This document shows, piece after piece, positions 1 through 7,290 of a stretch of DNA of 64,000 nt. This stretch comes from JAIPDZ01 sp034522175 (GTDB taxonomy: Bacteria; Desulfobacterota; DSM-4660; Desulfatiglandales; Desulfatiglandaceae), in contig JAXHLQ010000001.1 in assembly GCA_034522175.1 (NCBI GenBank), positions 1-64,000 on the forward strand, in the 5' to 3' direction. The first letter of the stretch is position 1. Every line of letters begins with the position of its first letter. The position numbers and the translations under genes are program-made. The notes under the pieces are model-generated. The model worked only from the letters and a program-made list of their open reading frames with translations. It made no database searches and had not been told where the DNA came from.

Positions 1-333
1 CTTGTTTTGATTATGGAAGATCCTGACGTGCCGAGGCATTTGCGGGAAGACGGCATGTGGGATCATTGGGTGGTGTTCAACATGCCCACCGATATCACCG
101 AAATCGTCGAAGGACGCCGCCCCGAAGGCACGCTGGGTGTCGGCACCAGCGGAGATATGAATTATTTCGGTCCCTGTCCGCCGGACAGGGAGCACCGGTA
201 TTTTTTCAAACTCTTCGCATTGGACACTAAGCTTGAACTGCACGAAAGGCCCACCAAGGCGGATGTGGAAGCCGCCATGAAAGACCATATCCTGGAACAA
301 ACCGAGTTGATGGGCCGATACGAGAGGCAATGA
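1..333 (+). CDS. YbhB/YbcL (PEBP-like) family protein, 5' partial
   Basis: The open frame enters from before base 1 (L-V-L-I-M-E-D-P-D-V-P), so the start lies outside the window. That opening matches the conserved strand of the phosphatidylethanolamine-binding / Raf-kinase-inhibitor-like fold, which forms a small anion-binding pocket. The segments around Y-F-G-P-C-P-P and H-R-Y-F-F-K-L-F-A-L-D also fit the YbhB/YbcL family. Family members are about 150-180 residues, so roughly the C-terminal two thirds is present. Its cytoplasmic role in bacteria is not well defined. Confidence 0.85.
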   Translation, partial: LVLIMEDPDVPRHLREDGMWDHWVVFNMPTDITEIVEGRRPEGTLGVGTSGDMNYFGPCPPDREHRYFFKLFALDTKLELHERPTKADVEAAMKDHILEQTELMGRYERQ

Positions 334-339
334 TCCTTT

Positions 340-552
340 TTGGTCACCCCTGAAAAGATCCGGGACCGGGAGGCCTTCCTGGCCCGGTTTGAGGAAAAAG
401 CCAAAGGAATTGATCTTCAATCAAAAGACACGGAGCCTACCATCCGGGCCGTATTCAAGCTTTTATTCCACCGAATTTCGGAAGGCGAAATTCAGGACAT
501 CAAGCAGATATTTCCCGCTGAACTCCAGGACCTGTGGCCGATGCGACTGTAA
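340..552 (+). CDS. Short DUF2267-like protein
   Basis: 70 codons from a TTG start six bases after the preceding stop. The stretch A-V-F-K-L-L-F-H-R-I-S-E-G-E followed by F-P-A-E-L-Q-D-L-W resembles one DUF2267 unit (helical domain of unknown function). Most DUF2267 proteins are about twice this length with two such units, so this is a single-unit or shortened version. The start is uncertain because there is no ATG and no strong ribosome-binding site. Confidence 0.5.
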   Translation: MVTPEKIRDREAFLARFEEKAKGIDLQSKDTEPTIRAVFKLLFHRISEGEIQDIKQIFPAELQDLWPMRL

Positions 553-570
553 AATATTCCGGGTTTCACG

Positions 571-1581
571 CTATCCCTGAGATCCGCATTCGGTCACCAT
601 TCTCACGGCTTCGCGAACCATCTGTGCGCTGTAGCCCCATTCATTATCATACCAGCTCATAACCTTCAGCAGGTCCCCATCCACCACCTGGGTCATATTC
701 AAATCCACGACGGATGCGCGAGGGTCCTTGATGATATCCGAGGAGACAATGGGGTCTTCGGTTACACCGAACACACCGCGGTATCGATCGCTTTCGGCTT
801 CCTCACGGAACACCGCATTGACGTCGTCTTCAGTGGTCGGTTCTTCGAGAACAAAAACGATATCGACCAAAGAACCCACAGGGACCGGACCGCGCACTGC
901 CACCCCGTCAAATTTACCCTTATACTGAGGAAGCACCTGAGTGGTGGCTTTGGCCGCTCCAGTGGAGGTGGGGACGAAGTTAGCGGCCCCCGCCCTGCCC
1001 CGTCGCCATTTCTTTCTGGGGCCGTCCACAATGGCCTGGCTGGAGGTATAGGCATGGATGGTGGTCATGACCGCCTTTTTGAAGCCGATCCGTCGACCCA
1101 GAATCTCTACTACCGGGGTAATACAGTTAGTGGTACAACTGGCACAGGAGATTATTTGCGGAGGGCTTTCCGATGGATTGATGCAGTGGACCACCATGTC
1201 CACCTCTTCGGACTTCGCCGGCGCCGACAGGATGACCCGATTCGCCCCGGCTTTCAGATGTTTTTCCATACCCTCCTTATCGAGGAACACCCCTGTACAT
1301 TCAAACACGAGGTCCACCTTTAGATCACCCCATGGAAGCTGCTCAGGATCCTCTTCATTGCACATGCGATACGCCTGACCATCGATGATCAGCCGATCTT
1401 CATTGGCCTCGACTTTCTTTTCATACCGTCCGTATACGGAATCATAGGTCAACAGGTACGCCAGGTGATCGGGAGCCAACAAATCGTTGATACCGACCAG
1501 CTCAAGTTCCGGGGTATCCAACACGATCTTGAGTACCGCTCGTCCGATTCTCCCCATTCCGTTGATTGCGACGTTGGTCAT
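571..1581 (-). CDS. gap: Glyceraldehyde-3-phosphate dehydrogenase, type I
   Basis: Full-length 336-residue NAD-dependent GAPDH: oxidative phosphorylation of glyceraldehyde-3-phosphate to 1,3-bisphosphoglycerate in the cytoplasm, usable in glycolysis or gluconeogenesis. The Rossmann motif N-G-M-G-R-I-G-R is at residues 7-14. Asp33 after I-N suggests NAD preference. The catalytic Cys is Cys149 in S-C-A-S-C-T-T-N-C, with His176 in T-I-H-A-Y. The usual family motif is S-N-A-S-C, so Asn is replaced by Cys here. The C-terminal W-Y-D-N-E-W-G-Y-S signature is intact. Monocistronic appearance, with a GGAG-type ribosome-binding site before the ATG. Confidence 0.96.
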   Translation of the reverse strand: MTNVAINGMGRIGRAVLKIVLDTPELELVGINDLLAPDHLAYLLTYDSVYGRYEKKVEANEDRLIIDGQAYRMCNEEDPEQLPWGDLKVDLVFECTGVFLDKEGMEKHLKAGANRVILSAPAKSEEVDMVVHCINPSESPPQIISCASCTTNCITPVVEILGRRIGFKKAVMTTIHAYTSSQAIVDGPRKKWRRGRAGAANFVPTSTGAAKATTQVLPQYKGKFDGVAVRGPVPVGSLVDIVFVLEEPTTEDDVNAVFREEAESDRYRGVFGVTEDPIVSSDIIKDPRASVVDLNMTQVVDGDLLKVMSWYDNEWGYSAQMVREAVRMVTECGSQG

Positions 1582-1832
1582 GATATTCTCCTTTCTATCC
1601 TCTTAATGAATGTCGTTAGCCTTTTATTGCTGAAAGCCGTATGCCGGCAAAAACATTACGAGTGCACCCGCGGTCAACGTACTGAAATGTATTGGCGCAC
1701 CGGCCAGCCGCTGATCGGAATGGATAAGAAGATCACCATTAGTAATGGATAATATGGCAATCACGGATATACTCCAGGAGTATCGGAGAGAACAAACAGG
1801 TGAAAGGTCAGCATCCCCCATTTATGTTCTGG

Positions 1833-2288
1833 TTATGTTCTGGGGACCGGAATGGTTACCACGGGTCTCGTCGAATTTTTCAAGACCTTCTCCGCCACGC
1901 TGCCGAAATGGAATTGTCCTTTTCGCCCGCGGGAAGCCATCACAATCATATCCACCTCTTCCTGATCCGCGAGGTTCAGAATTTCCTGAGCTGGATCGCC
2001 GATGGCGACGTGTTTGATAAACATGGGACAACCCTTCAAGTAATTCTCACAGACCTCATTGAGACGCTTTTCGGCGGTTTTCCGCTCCCAATCATGGATC
2101 TCATCTATGTGGGAGCGATCAAATTCTCCATACCAGGGCTCGTGATACCCGAGCTCTTCGATCACATACATCACGTGCACCTCGGTCTGATATTTTTCTC
2201 CTATAGAGGTCACATAATCGAGCGCTTTTTCCGCGTTGCCTGAAAAATCCGTTGGCCACAGTATTTTGGTAATTTCCATATCTGTCAT
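1833..2288 (-). CDS. Universal stress protein (UspA family)
   Basis: 151 residues with a Usp fold: N-terminal I-L-W-P-T-D-F-S-G-N-A, central H-V-M-Y-V-I, and C-terminal G-S-V-A-E-K-V-L near residues 130-137. The ATP-binding loop of the family is G-x2-G-x9-G-(S/T). Here only four residues separate the second glycine from G-S (G-R-K-G-Q-F-H-F-G-S), so the loop is shortened and ATP binding cannot be assumed. Neighbours are GAPDH and a thiol peroxidase, all on the minus strand with separate leaders. Confidence 0.92.
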   Translation of the reverse strand: MTDMEITKILWPTDFSGNAEKALDYVTSIGEKYQTEVHVMYVIEELGYHEPWYGEFDRSHIDEIHDWERKTAEKRLNEVCENYLKGCPMFIKHVAIGDPAQEILNLADQEEVDMIVMASRGRKGQFHFGSVAEKVLKNSTRPVVTIPVPRT

Positions 2289-2355
2289 TCCTCCCTTTTT
2301 TAGGTTTCAGGTATTGGCTCCGTTTTTACATACCAAATACCTGATCGATCACTCA

Positions 2356-2871
2356 TCAGAACAGCCCCCGGACCACACTCAAGGCCGCTTCGTAATCAGG
2401 CTCGTCGGTGACCTCTTCGACCAGCTGCATGTAGGATATTTTTCCTGCCGCATCAATGACGAAGACCGCTCTGGCCAACAGCCGCAGCTCCTTGATTAGG
2501 ACGCCGAAGGCTTGCCCGAAGAACGCCTCCCGGTGATCGGAGAGAAATGTGATTCGTGTGGCCTCGTACTCCTTTGCCCAGCGCTGCTGAGCAAACGGCA
2601 GATCCATGCTGACTACCTTTAGTTTGGCCGCTCCGGGTAACGCTTCAGCCTCCTGATTGAAACGTTTGGTTTCCTTCGAGCAGACGGATGTATCTATCGA
2701 TGGGACACTGGCGATAATCAGCACTTCCTCCCCTTCCCCACGCAATCCGACGGTTTCCAGGTCCCCATTGGTCAGCTGCACTTCAGGCGCAGACGCTCCT
2801 TGCCCGATTTCCTCCCCCAACAACGTCAGTGGGTCGCCTTGAAATGTGATGATTCCTGTTCTTTCTTTCAT
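2356..2871 (-). CDS. tpx: Thiol peroxidase (Tpx-type peroxiredoxin), apparent 1-Cys form
   Basis: 171 residues, the usual Tpx length. It reduces H2O2 or alkyl hydroperoxides. The peroxidatic cysteine is Cys64 in D-T-S-V-C-S-K-E-T. In classical Tpx the resolving cysteine follows in a P-F-A-Q-x-R-F-C motif. Here the same place reads P-F-A-Q-Q-R-W-A, with no cysteine there or later in the chain. The enzyme must therefore be reduced by an external thiol partner if active. The nearby ferredoxin and disulfide-reductase-type flavoprotein are natural candidates, but that link is inference. Confidence 0.93.
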   Translation of the reverse strand: MKERTGIITFQGDPLTLLGEEIGQGASAPEVQLTNGDLETVGLRGEGEEVLIIASVPSIDTSVCSKETKRFNQEAEALPGAAKLKVVSMDLPFAQQRWAKEYEATRITFLSDHREAFFGQAFGVLIKELRLLARAVFVIDAAGKISYMQLVEEVTDEPDYEAALSVVRGLF

Positions 2872-2948
2872 GCCTATTCTCCTCTCTCGGTGTGATATGG
2901 TTATTGGCCAATTCTTGATGCTCTCGTAAATAAAATGTGCACAAGATC

Positions 2949-3017
2949 GTCACTCCTGCGAAAGCAGGAGTACAGAGGTGATTTATTTCACTGGATTACC
3001 GTTTCCGCGGGGATGAC
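2949..3017. repeat. Small palindromic (MITE/REP-like) element
   Basis: Bases 2952-2971 form a perfect 8-bp stem, ACTCCTGC/GCAGGAGT, with a GAAA loop. The outer ends (GTCACTCC... and ...GGGGATGAC) are a diverged inverted repeat of about 27 bp. This resembles the dispersed intergenic elements built on G-T-C-A-T-T-C-C-C-G-C-G found in many bacterial genomes. No second copy was found in this window. Confidence 0.5.
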
Positions 3018-3098
3018 AACCCGATTGTTTCGGACTTTTCGTAGATTTATCACATGTTCATCAAATGTTCATAGGCGAAAACGCCCAAAGATCAACTC

Positions 3099-3126
3099 CT
3101 GACACCCGAAACCTGACACCTGACAC
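3099..3126. repeat. Tandem heptamer array (CTGACAC type)
   Basis: Four exact-length 7-bp units: CTGACAC, CCGAAAC, CTGACAC, CTGACAC. The 14 bases of the first two units recur at 61848-61861. Same class as the arrays at 14448, 47802, 54322 and 55672. Confidence 0.7.
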
Positions 3127-3260
3127 CTTTATCGCTAATGAATCAAATAGGTTAACCTCAACAAAAGATCTTCGCTTTTTGCGTAGAAGTCACAAACAAA
3201 GACTCTAATGTTGTCTTTGCGCAACTTTCCAACGCGCCATCATTCCACTATTCCATAACG

Positions 3261-3455
3261 CTATTCCTCTATCTCAATGGCGCGGTTGGGACAAAAAACC
3301 GCGGCCCTTCGGCAGCATTCTTCAAGCGCCGGAGGAATGTCTTCCACCCGTACCGTCGCGCGCTTGCTTCCCTCCTGAAAGCGAAACACATCCGGACACT
3401 CCTTAACACACAGCCCGACCGTACGGCACTTCATTTGATCGACGGTTACTTTCAT
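3261..3455 (-). CDS. Small [4Fe-4S] ferredoxin
   Basis: 64 residues. Cys10, Cys16 and Cys20 followed by Pro (C-x5-C-x3-C-P) plus a later C-P-N-R-A-I give the four ligands of one [4Fe-4S] cluster. The C-x5-C spacing is unlike the classical C-x2-C-x2-C and is seen in single-cluster ferredoxins of the D. gigas type. Additional cysteines in E-C-C could form a disulfide. It lies 42 bp after the flavoprotein gene on the same strand, so the two are probably co-transcribed and may be redox partners. Confidence 0.9.
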   Translation of the reverse strand: MKVTVDQMKCRTVGLCVKECPDVFRFQEGSKRATVRVEDIPPALEECCRRAAVFCPNRAIEIEE

Positions 3456-3497
3456 TATCAGCCTCTCACAACTCGATTAGATATCCGGTTTGCCGGC

Positions 3498-4851
3498 TTA
3501 CACCTTCTTCGAGGCGATACGGGCCGCAATGGCCACCGGATCCCACAGAGGGGAGTAAGGGGGTGCATAGCTTAAATCCAGTTCCGCCAGCTCCGCCACG
3601 GTGAATCCGGCATGCAGTGCCGTGGCCATGATGTCAATACGTTTGGCTGCACCTTCCTTTCCCACGATTTGACCACCCAGAAACCGCCCGCTCCCCTTTT
3701 CCGCCAGCACCTTGACCGTTATGGGACCGGCCTCCGGATAATAACTGGCCCGCGTGGTGCTTTCTATCACCGCCGAGACGAATTCTTTCCCCGTCTCCTG
3801 AATCTCTTTCCTGGAGCCCGGTACGGGCGACTTCGATGGCACAGATTTTACTGACGGCCGTCCCGACGACCCCGTTAAAGGTGTCATATCCCCCGCCGAT
3901 GTTGGTTCCGGCCACCCGGCCGTGTTTGTTGGCGATGGTCCCCAGAGCGATATTCACCGGTCTTCTGCTGATTAGGTGAAAGGATTCCGCACAATCGCCT
4001 CCGGCCCATACATTTTCCGTCCGGGTCTGCATGGTATCATTTACGGCAATGGCACCGGTGTCCCCCAGATCAATTCCCGCTGCCTGGGCCAGCCCGGTGT
4101 TGGGTTTGACTCCCATGCCGAGGATGACCAGATCCGCGGGAAGGGTTTGCTTGTCCGTCACCACCGCTTGAACCCGGCCGTTTCTGGTGTCCAGAGCCTC
4201 AAGGCTTTCATCCCTGTACAGGGCCACCCCCACGTCAATCAATGCCTTGGAGACCAGTGCGCCCATGTTGCGGTCCAGTGTTCCCATGACCTCGGGTCCC
4301 CGCTCGATGAGGCTCACCTTCAGACCGATGGATATGAGGTTTTCCGCCATTTCCAGGCCGATGTAGCCACCGCCCACGACCACGGCGTTTTCAGGTTCTC
4401 TCTCCCGGATGAATTGTTTCAAATCGATCCCGCTCTGGAGGGTGTTCACCCCGAAGATCCCGCTGGCATCAATCCCTTTAACCGGTGGGGTGGTGGGTGA
4501 TGCGCCCGTGGCCAACATCAAGTGATCAAACCGTTCCCAATGCGTCCCGCTGCTATCAATTTCCTGAATCAGCACCTTTCCCTGCTTCAGATCGATTTCT
4601 TTTGCCTCATGCAGTACCTTCACATCGATATGCTGTTCTTCCTTCAAATCCACTACACGCTTGGCCTTTAACGGGTCAATCCCATCGACCACCCGGCCGA
4701 TATAATAGGGAATGCCTCAGGGCGCATAGGAAATATGCGGGGTCCGTTCAAATACGGTAATGCTAAGATCCTTGTTAATTCGCCTGGCCTTGGCCGCCGC
4801 GGTCATACCCGCTGCATTACCGCCGATGACGACGAGTCGCTCTCTGGACAT
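3498..4851 (-). CDS. CoA-disulfide/NADH-dependent persulfide reductase family flavoprotein with in-frame UGA (likely selenocysteine) and a frameshift
   Basis: An ATG at 4851 with a GGAG ribosome-binding site opens M-S-R-E-R-L-V-V-I-G-G-N-A-A-G-M (FAD dinucleotide motif). The frame runs into TGA at 4719-4717 (codon 45) in the context S-Y-A-P-UGA-G-I-P-Y-Y. In this family that position is the single redox-active cysteine (S-Y-A-x-C-G-I-P-Y-Y), which forms the Cys-S-S-CoA or persulfide intermediate. The frame continues through a second dinucleotide motif (V-V-V-G-G-G-Y-I-G-L-E-M-A) and V-W-A-G-G-D-C-A-E. A SECIS-like hairpin follows the UGA. Near 3805-3815 the homology changes frame; the C-terminal dimerisation domain (T-T-R-A-S-Y-Y-P, then Y-A-P-P-Y-S-P-L-W-D-P) ends at 3498. 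The frameshift is either a sequence error or real inactivation. Confidence 0.85.
4684..4701 (-). promoter_or_regulatory. Bacterial SECIS-like hairpin after UGA codon
   Basis: In the transcript, 15 nt after the UGA, AUCGGCC-GGGU-GGUCGAU folds into a 7-bp stem (one G-U wobble) with a GGGU loop. The loop starts 22 nt after the UGA and begins with G, both within what is known for bacterial SECIS elements that bind SelB. The stem also encodes I-G-R-V-V-D, so some of the base pairing could be chance. Confidence 0.65.
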
Positions 4852-5165
4852 GCTGTTTCTCCTTCAGACCACGATTCAGTTTAAAACAGTGCATTTATTC
4901 CCAACCTTCCCATTCCATTATCAGGCCGACCCTCAAAAGCGAAATGGGGTGGACACTGTATTTCCACTGGAAACAGACCCCAGCATGCAAAGCCTGCCTT
5001 TTCCCTGAGTTCGTAACGCTTTAGGTTGCCGAAGCGGGATGCGCGGCCATGGAGGTCATTTTCTAAAGGAGGTACACAAAGCGGATAGCCTAATGGGACG
5101 CTACAGGCCCATTGTCGTCTTTTATACCGATGATCGTTATCGCCTACATAGGAAACGAAGACAGA
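4852..5165. other. Gene-free stretch upstream of the ADP-ribosylglycohydrolase-like gene
   Basis: Reading frames here have no recognisable protein features. It is the divergent intergenic region between the minus-strand flavoprotein gene and the plus-strand operon at 5288. Nothing further was identified before the palindrome at 5166. Confidence 0.5.
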
Positions 5166-5183
5166 ATACATGATATCATGTAT
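5166..5183. promoter_or_regulatory. 18-bp perfect palindrome, candidate operator
   Basis: ATACATGATATCATGTAT is a perfect inverted repeat lying 10 bp upstream of the -35 box of the predicted promoter at 5194. That position suits an activator or repressor site. The cognate regulator is unknown. Confidence 0.5.
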
Positions 5184-5193
5184 GGCTGTTTGG

Positions 5194-5223
5194 TTGAGGT
5201 TGTGTTTCAATCCATTTTATGAT
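5194..5223 (+). promoter_or_regulatory. Sigma70-like promoter for the 5288-7290 operon
   Basis: TTGAGG, 18-bp spacer, TATGAT, about 65 bp before the ATG at 5288. It is the best promoter match in the intergenic region. Confidence 0.5.
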
Positions 5224-5287
5224 GTATATTGAGAGAACATGGTGAACAAGACATCAAGATACAATCAGCCGCGCGAGGATTCAGGAG

Positions 5288-6307
5288 ATGAATGCACAAC
5301 AACAGGACAGGGCCGTGGGCGCCGTCATAGGAACGTTGATCGGTGATGCGCTTGGTGTAGGGCCCCACTGGTATTATGATCTGGATCAGATGAAAAAAGA
5401 TTACGGGGACTGGGTCGACCACTATACAACCCCGAAGCCCAACCGCTTCCACGCCGGATTGCAGGCGGGAGAGAATTCCCAAACCGGACAGGTGACCACA
5501 TTTCTCCTGGAATCCGTAGCCGAATGCGGAGCGTACACGGAATCCGATTTTACGGATCGGGTCGATGCGCTTCTTGAAACGCTGGACGGCACCCCTCAGG
5601 GGGGGCGGTATACGGATCATGCCATGCGCGATGTATATCACGCCCGTCAAACCCATGGGATGATGTGGCGTGAAGCGGGGAGCTTTGCGGACACGGCCGA
5701 AGCGGCCATCCGTGCCCCTGTCCTGGCTGCGCATTGCTGTGATGATATGGAACGACTGGTTCACAGTTTGAGATCCAATGTGGTGTTGACCCACCGCGAT
5801 CCATTCATCGCGGGGCAATCCGTGGCATTCGGTCTGATTGTCGCCGGCCTTATTGAAGGAAACCCCCTGGGACAGATACACAAATGGATTATGAAGCGTG
5901 CCAAGGAAGAAAAGGTTTCGCTGGTAATCCATACGCCGCCTCCCGATGGAGAGATCGAGGTTTCCTTTACCGATGCCGTACTTCAGCCGACCTGGTCTTA
6001 TGAAGCGGTGCAAGACCCGGCGATTCAGATAGAGCCGGCATCGTCGGCCTGTCGCCTCTTTGGGCTGGCCTGTACACTGGGGTTTCTCCTCCCCGCTGCC
6101 TATTATTTTGCCAACCGGTTCGAGAACGACTTCTACGGCGCTGTCATGCCCGCACTCAACGGCGGGGGCAACAATATGGCTCGTGCCGCACTGACCGGGG
6201 CCCTGGCAGGTGCACAGGTGGGGCTCAGCGGGATTCCGGAACATCTCATTGACGGCCTTTATGATCATGAGCGATTGATCAACATGGCAAAAGAGATTAT
6301 AAAATAG
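5288..6307 (+). CDS. ADP-ribosylglycohydrolase-fold protein with degenerate metal site
   Basis: 339 residues, all-helical ARH/DraG fold. It opens with G-T-L-I-G-D-A-L-G-V-G (about residues 15-25) and ends with N-G-G-G-N-N-M-A-R-A-A-L-T-G-A-L-A-G-A near residues 290-308. Active hydrolases bind two Mg ions through an N-terminal T-D-D-T and a C-terminal G-D-T-D-T. Here those places read T-G-Q-V-T and G-G-G-N-N-M. The protein is closer in this respect to the J1-crystallin/SelJ-like branch than to DraG, and may be a non-hydrolytic binder or act on another substrate. First gene of a probable operon with a ferritin-like gene 17 bp downstream. Confidence 0.8.
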   Translation: MNAQQQDRAVGAVIGTLIGDALGVGPHWYYDLDQMKKDYGDWVDHYTTPKPNRFHAGLQAGENSQTGQVTTFLLESVAECGAYTESDFTDRVDALLETLDGTPQGGRYTDHAMRDVYHARQTHGMMWREAGSFADTAEAAIRAPVLAAHCCDDMERLVHSLRSNVVLTHRDPFIAGQSVAFGLIVAGLIEGNPLGQIHKWIMKRAKEEKVSLVIHTPPPDGEIEVSFTDAVLQPTWSYEAVQDPAIQIEPASSACRLFGLACTLGFLLPAAYYFANRFENDFYGAVMPALNGGGNNMARAALTGALAGAQVGLSGIPEHLIDGLYDHERLINMAKEIIK

Positions 6308-6324
6308 GGAAAGGAGGGTTTATC

Positions 6325-6627
6325 ATGCCGGAATTTTCAACCCCTTTTGCGGGGCTTTCCGAGGATCGAAAACTGACACGCGAAGAACTGATCCGCGCCG
6401 TTCGGTATGCCATTGCAGCGGAATATGAAGCCATTCAGCTGTATATGCAGCTTGCGGATTCCACCGATAACAAGTTGGCGGCCGAGGTGTTAAAGGATAT
6501 CTCCGATGAGGAACGGGTCCACGCGGGTGAATTTCTGAGGCTCCTGAAACATCTGGCCCCGGATGAAGAAAAGTTCTATGCCGAAGGGGCAGAGGAAGTG
6601 GAAGAAATGATGAAAGCGAGTGGATAA
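6325..6627 (+). CDS. Ferritin-like protein (small EncFtn/rubrerythrin type)
   Basis: 100 residues with an AGGAGG-type ribosome-binding site. Two helices carry A-A-E-Y-E-A-I-Q-L-Y and D-E-E-R-V-H-A-G-E-F, supplying the Glu and E-x-x-H ligands expected for a half-ferritin that builds a diiron centre on dimerisation. The size and the acidic tail (E-E-V-E-E-M) resemble the short ferritins that are cargo of encapsulins, or fused to them in hyperthermophiles. No encapsulin shell gene is present in this window. Likely iron oxidation/storage or peroxide defence. Confidence 0.8.
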   Translation: MPEFSTPFAGLSEDRKLTREELIRAVRYAIAAEYEAIQLYMQLADSTDNKLAAEVLKDISDEERVHAGEFLRLLKHLAPDEEKFYAEGAEEVEEMMKASG

Positions 6628-6629
6628 AA

Positions 6630-7290
6630 ATGGAAAACGAGAAGACCAGGGTCGTCCTTGTTGAAGACCATACCATCCTGAGACATGGGTTACGGTCTTT
6701 ACTGACATTATCCGGCGATATGGAAATTGTCGGGGAAGCTGGAGATGGTCAGCGTGCCATTCGGTGCATCCTGGATAAAGAACCCGATCTGGTTCTGCTC
6801 GATTTAAACATGCCCAAGATGGACGGCTTCTCCGTCATCCTGGAGGTAAAGCGACAATACCCCGGGACCAAAATCCTTGCACTCACCATGCACGACGACG
6901 ACAGCTATGTTCTGGATGCGTTTAAGGCCGGCGCGGACGGATATTGTCTTAAATCCGCCAGCCAGGAAGAGCTGATGGCCGCGGTGAGGGCTGTGCTATC
7001 AGGCAAGCGATATATCAGTCCGGAGATTTCCGACAGCGTCCTTGAGGGATACCTGGAGGCCAACCGAACCCTGAAAGATCAATCCGATTGCGATTTCACT
7101 CACCCAGCGGGAAAAAGAGGTGCTCAAACTGGTGGCTGAAGGATACCAGAATAAGGACATTGGGGAGTATCTCTTTATCAGTGTCAAAACAGTAGAAAAG
7201 CACCGGGCCAATATGATGCGCAAACTGGACCGCCACAGTGCCTCTGCCTTGACGGCTTATGCCATTGAAAAGGGTCTGGTCAAGAAGTAA
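6630..7290 (+). CDS. NarL/FixJ-type response regulator, frameshifted
   Basis: The ATG lies two bases after the ferritin stop. The first frame encodes a receiver domain (V-L-V-E-D-H-T; phospho-acceptor Asp in D-L-V-L-L-D-L-N-M-P; L-T-M-H-D-D-D; K in C-L-K-S-A). Around 7080-7090 the homology moves to another frame, which encodes a complete LuxR-type helix-turn-helix (I-S-L-T-Q-R-E-K-E-V-L ... S-V-K-T-V-E-K-H-R) ending at TAA 7288-7290. A single-base indel separates the two halves. It faces a histidine kinase whose 3' end overlaps by 11 bp, its likely partner. Confidence 0.88.

Larger units (their letters stand above)
2872..3260. other. Gene-free stretch with repeats
   Basis: No credible gene. 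It holds a hairpin-ended repeat (2949-3017) and a tandem heptamer array (3099-3126), both listed separately. The rest is AT-richer sequence that I cannot assign. Confidence 0.6.

Noticed and set aside
5011..5080. Weak similarity between 5011-5080 and 15255-15325 as a dispersed repeat
   Set aside because: Matches are short and broken by gaps; not convincing by eye.
5207..6268. Long minus-strand frame opposite the ADP-ribosylglycohydrolase-like gene
   Set aside because: It is the antisense shadow of a gene with clear family motifs and has no recognisable domain itself.
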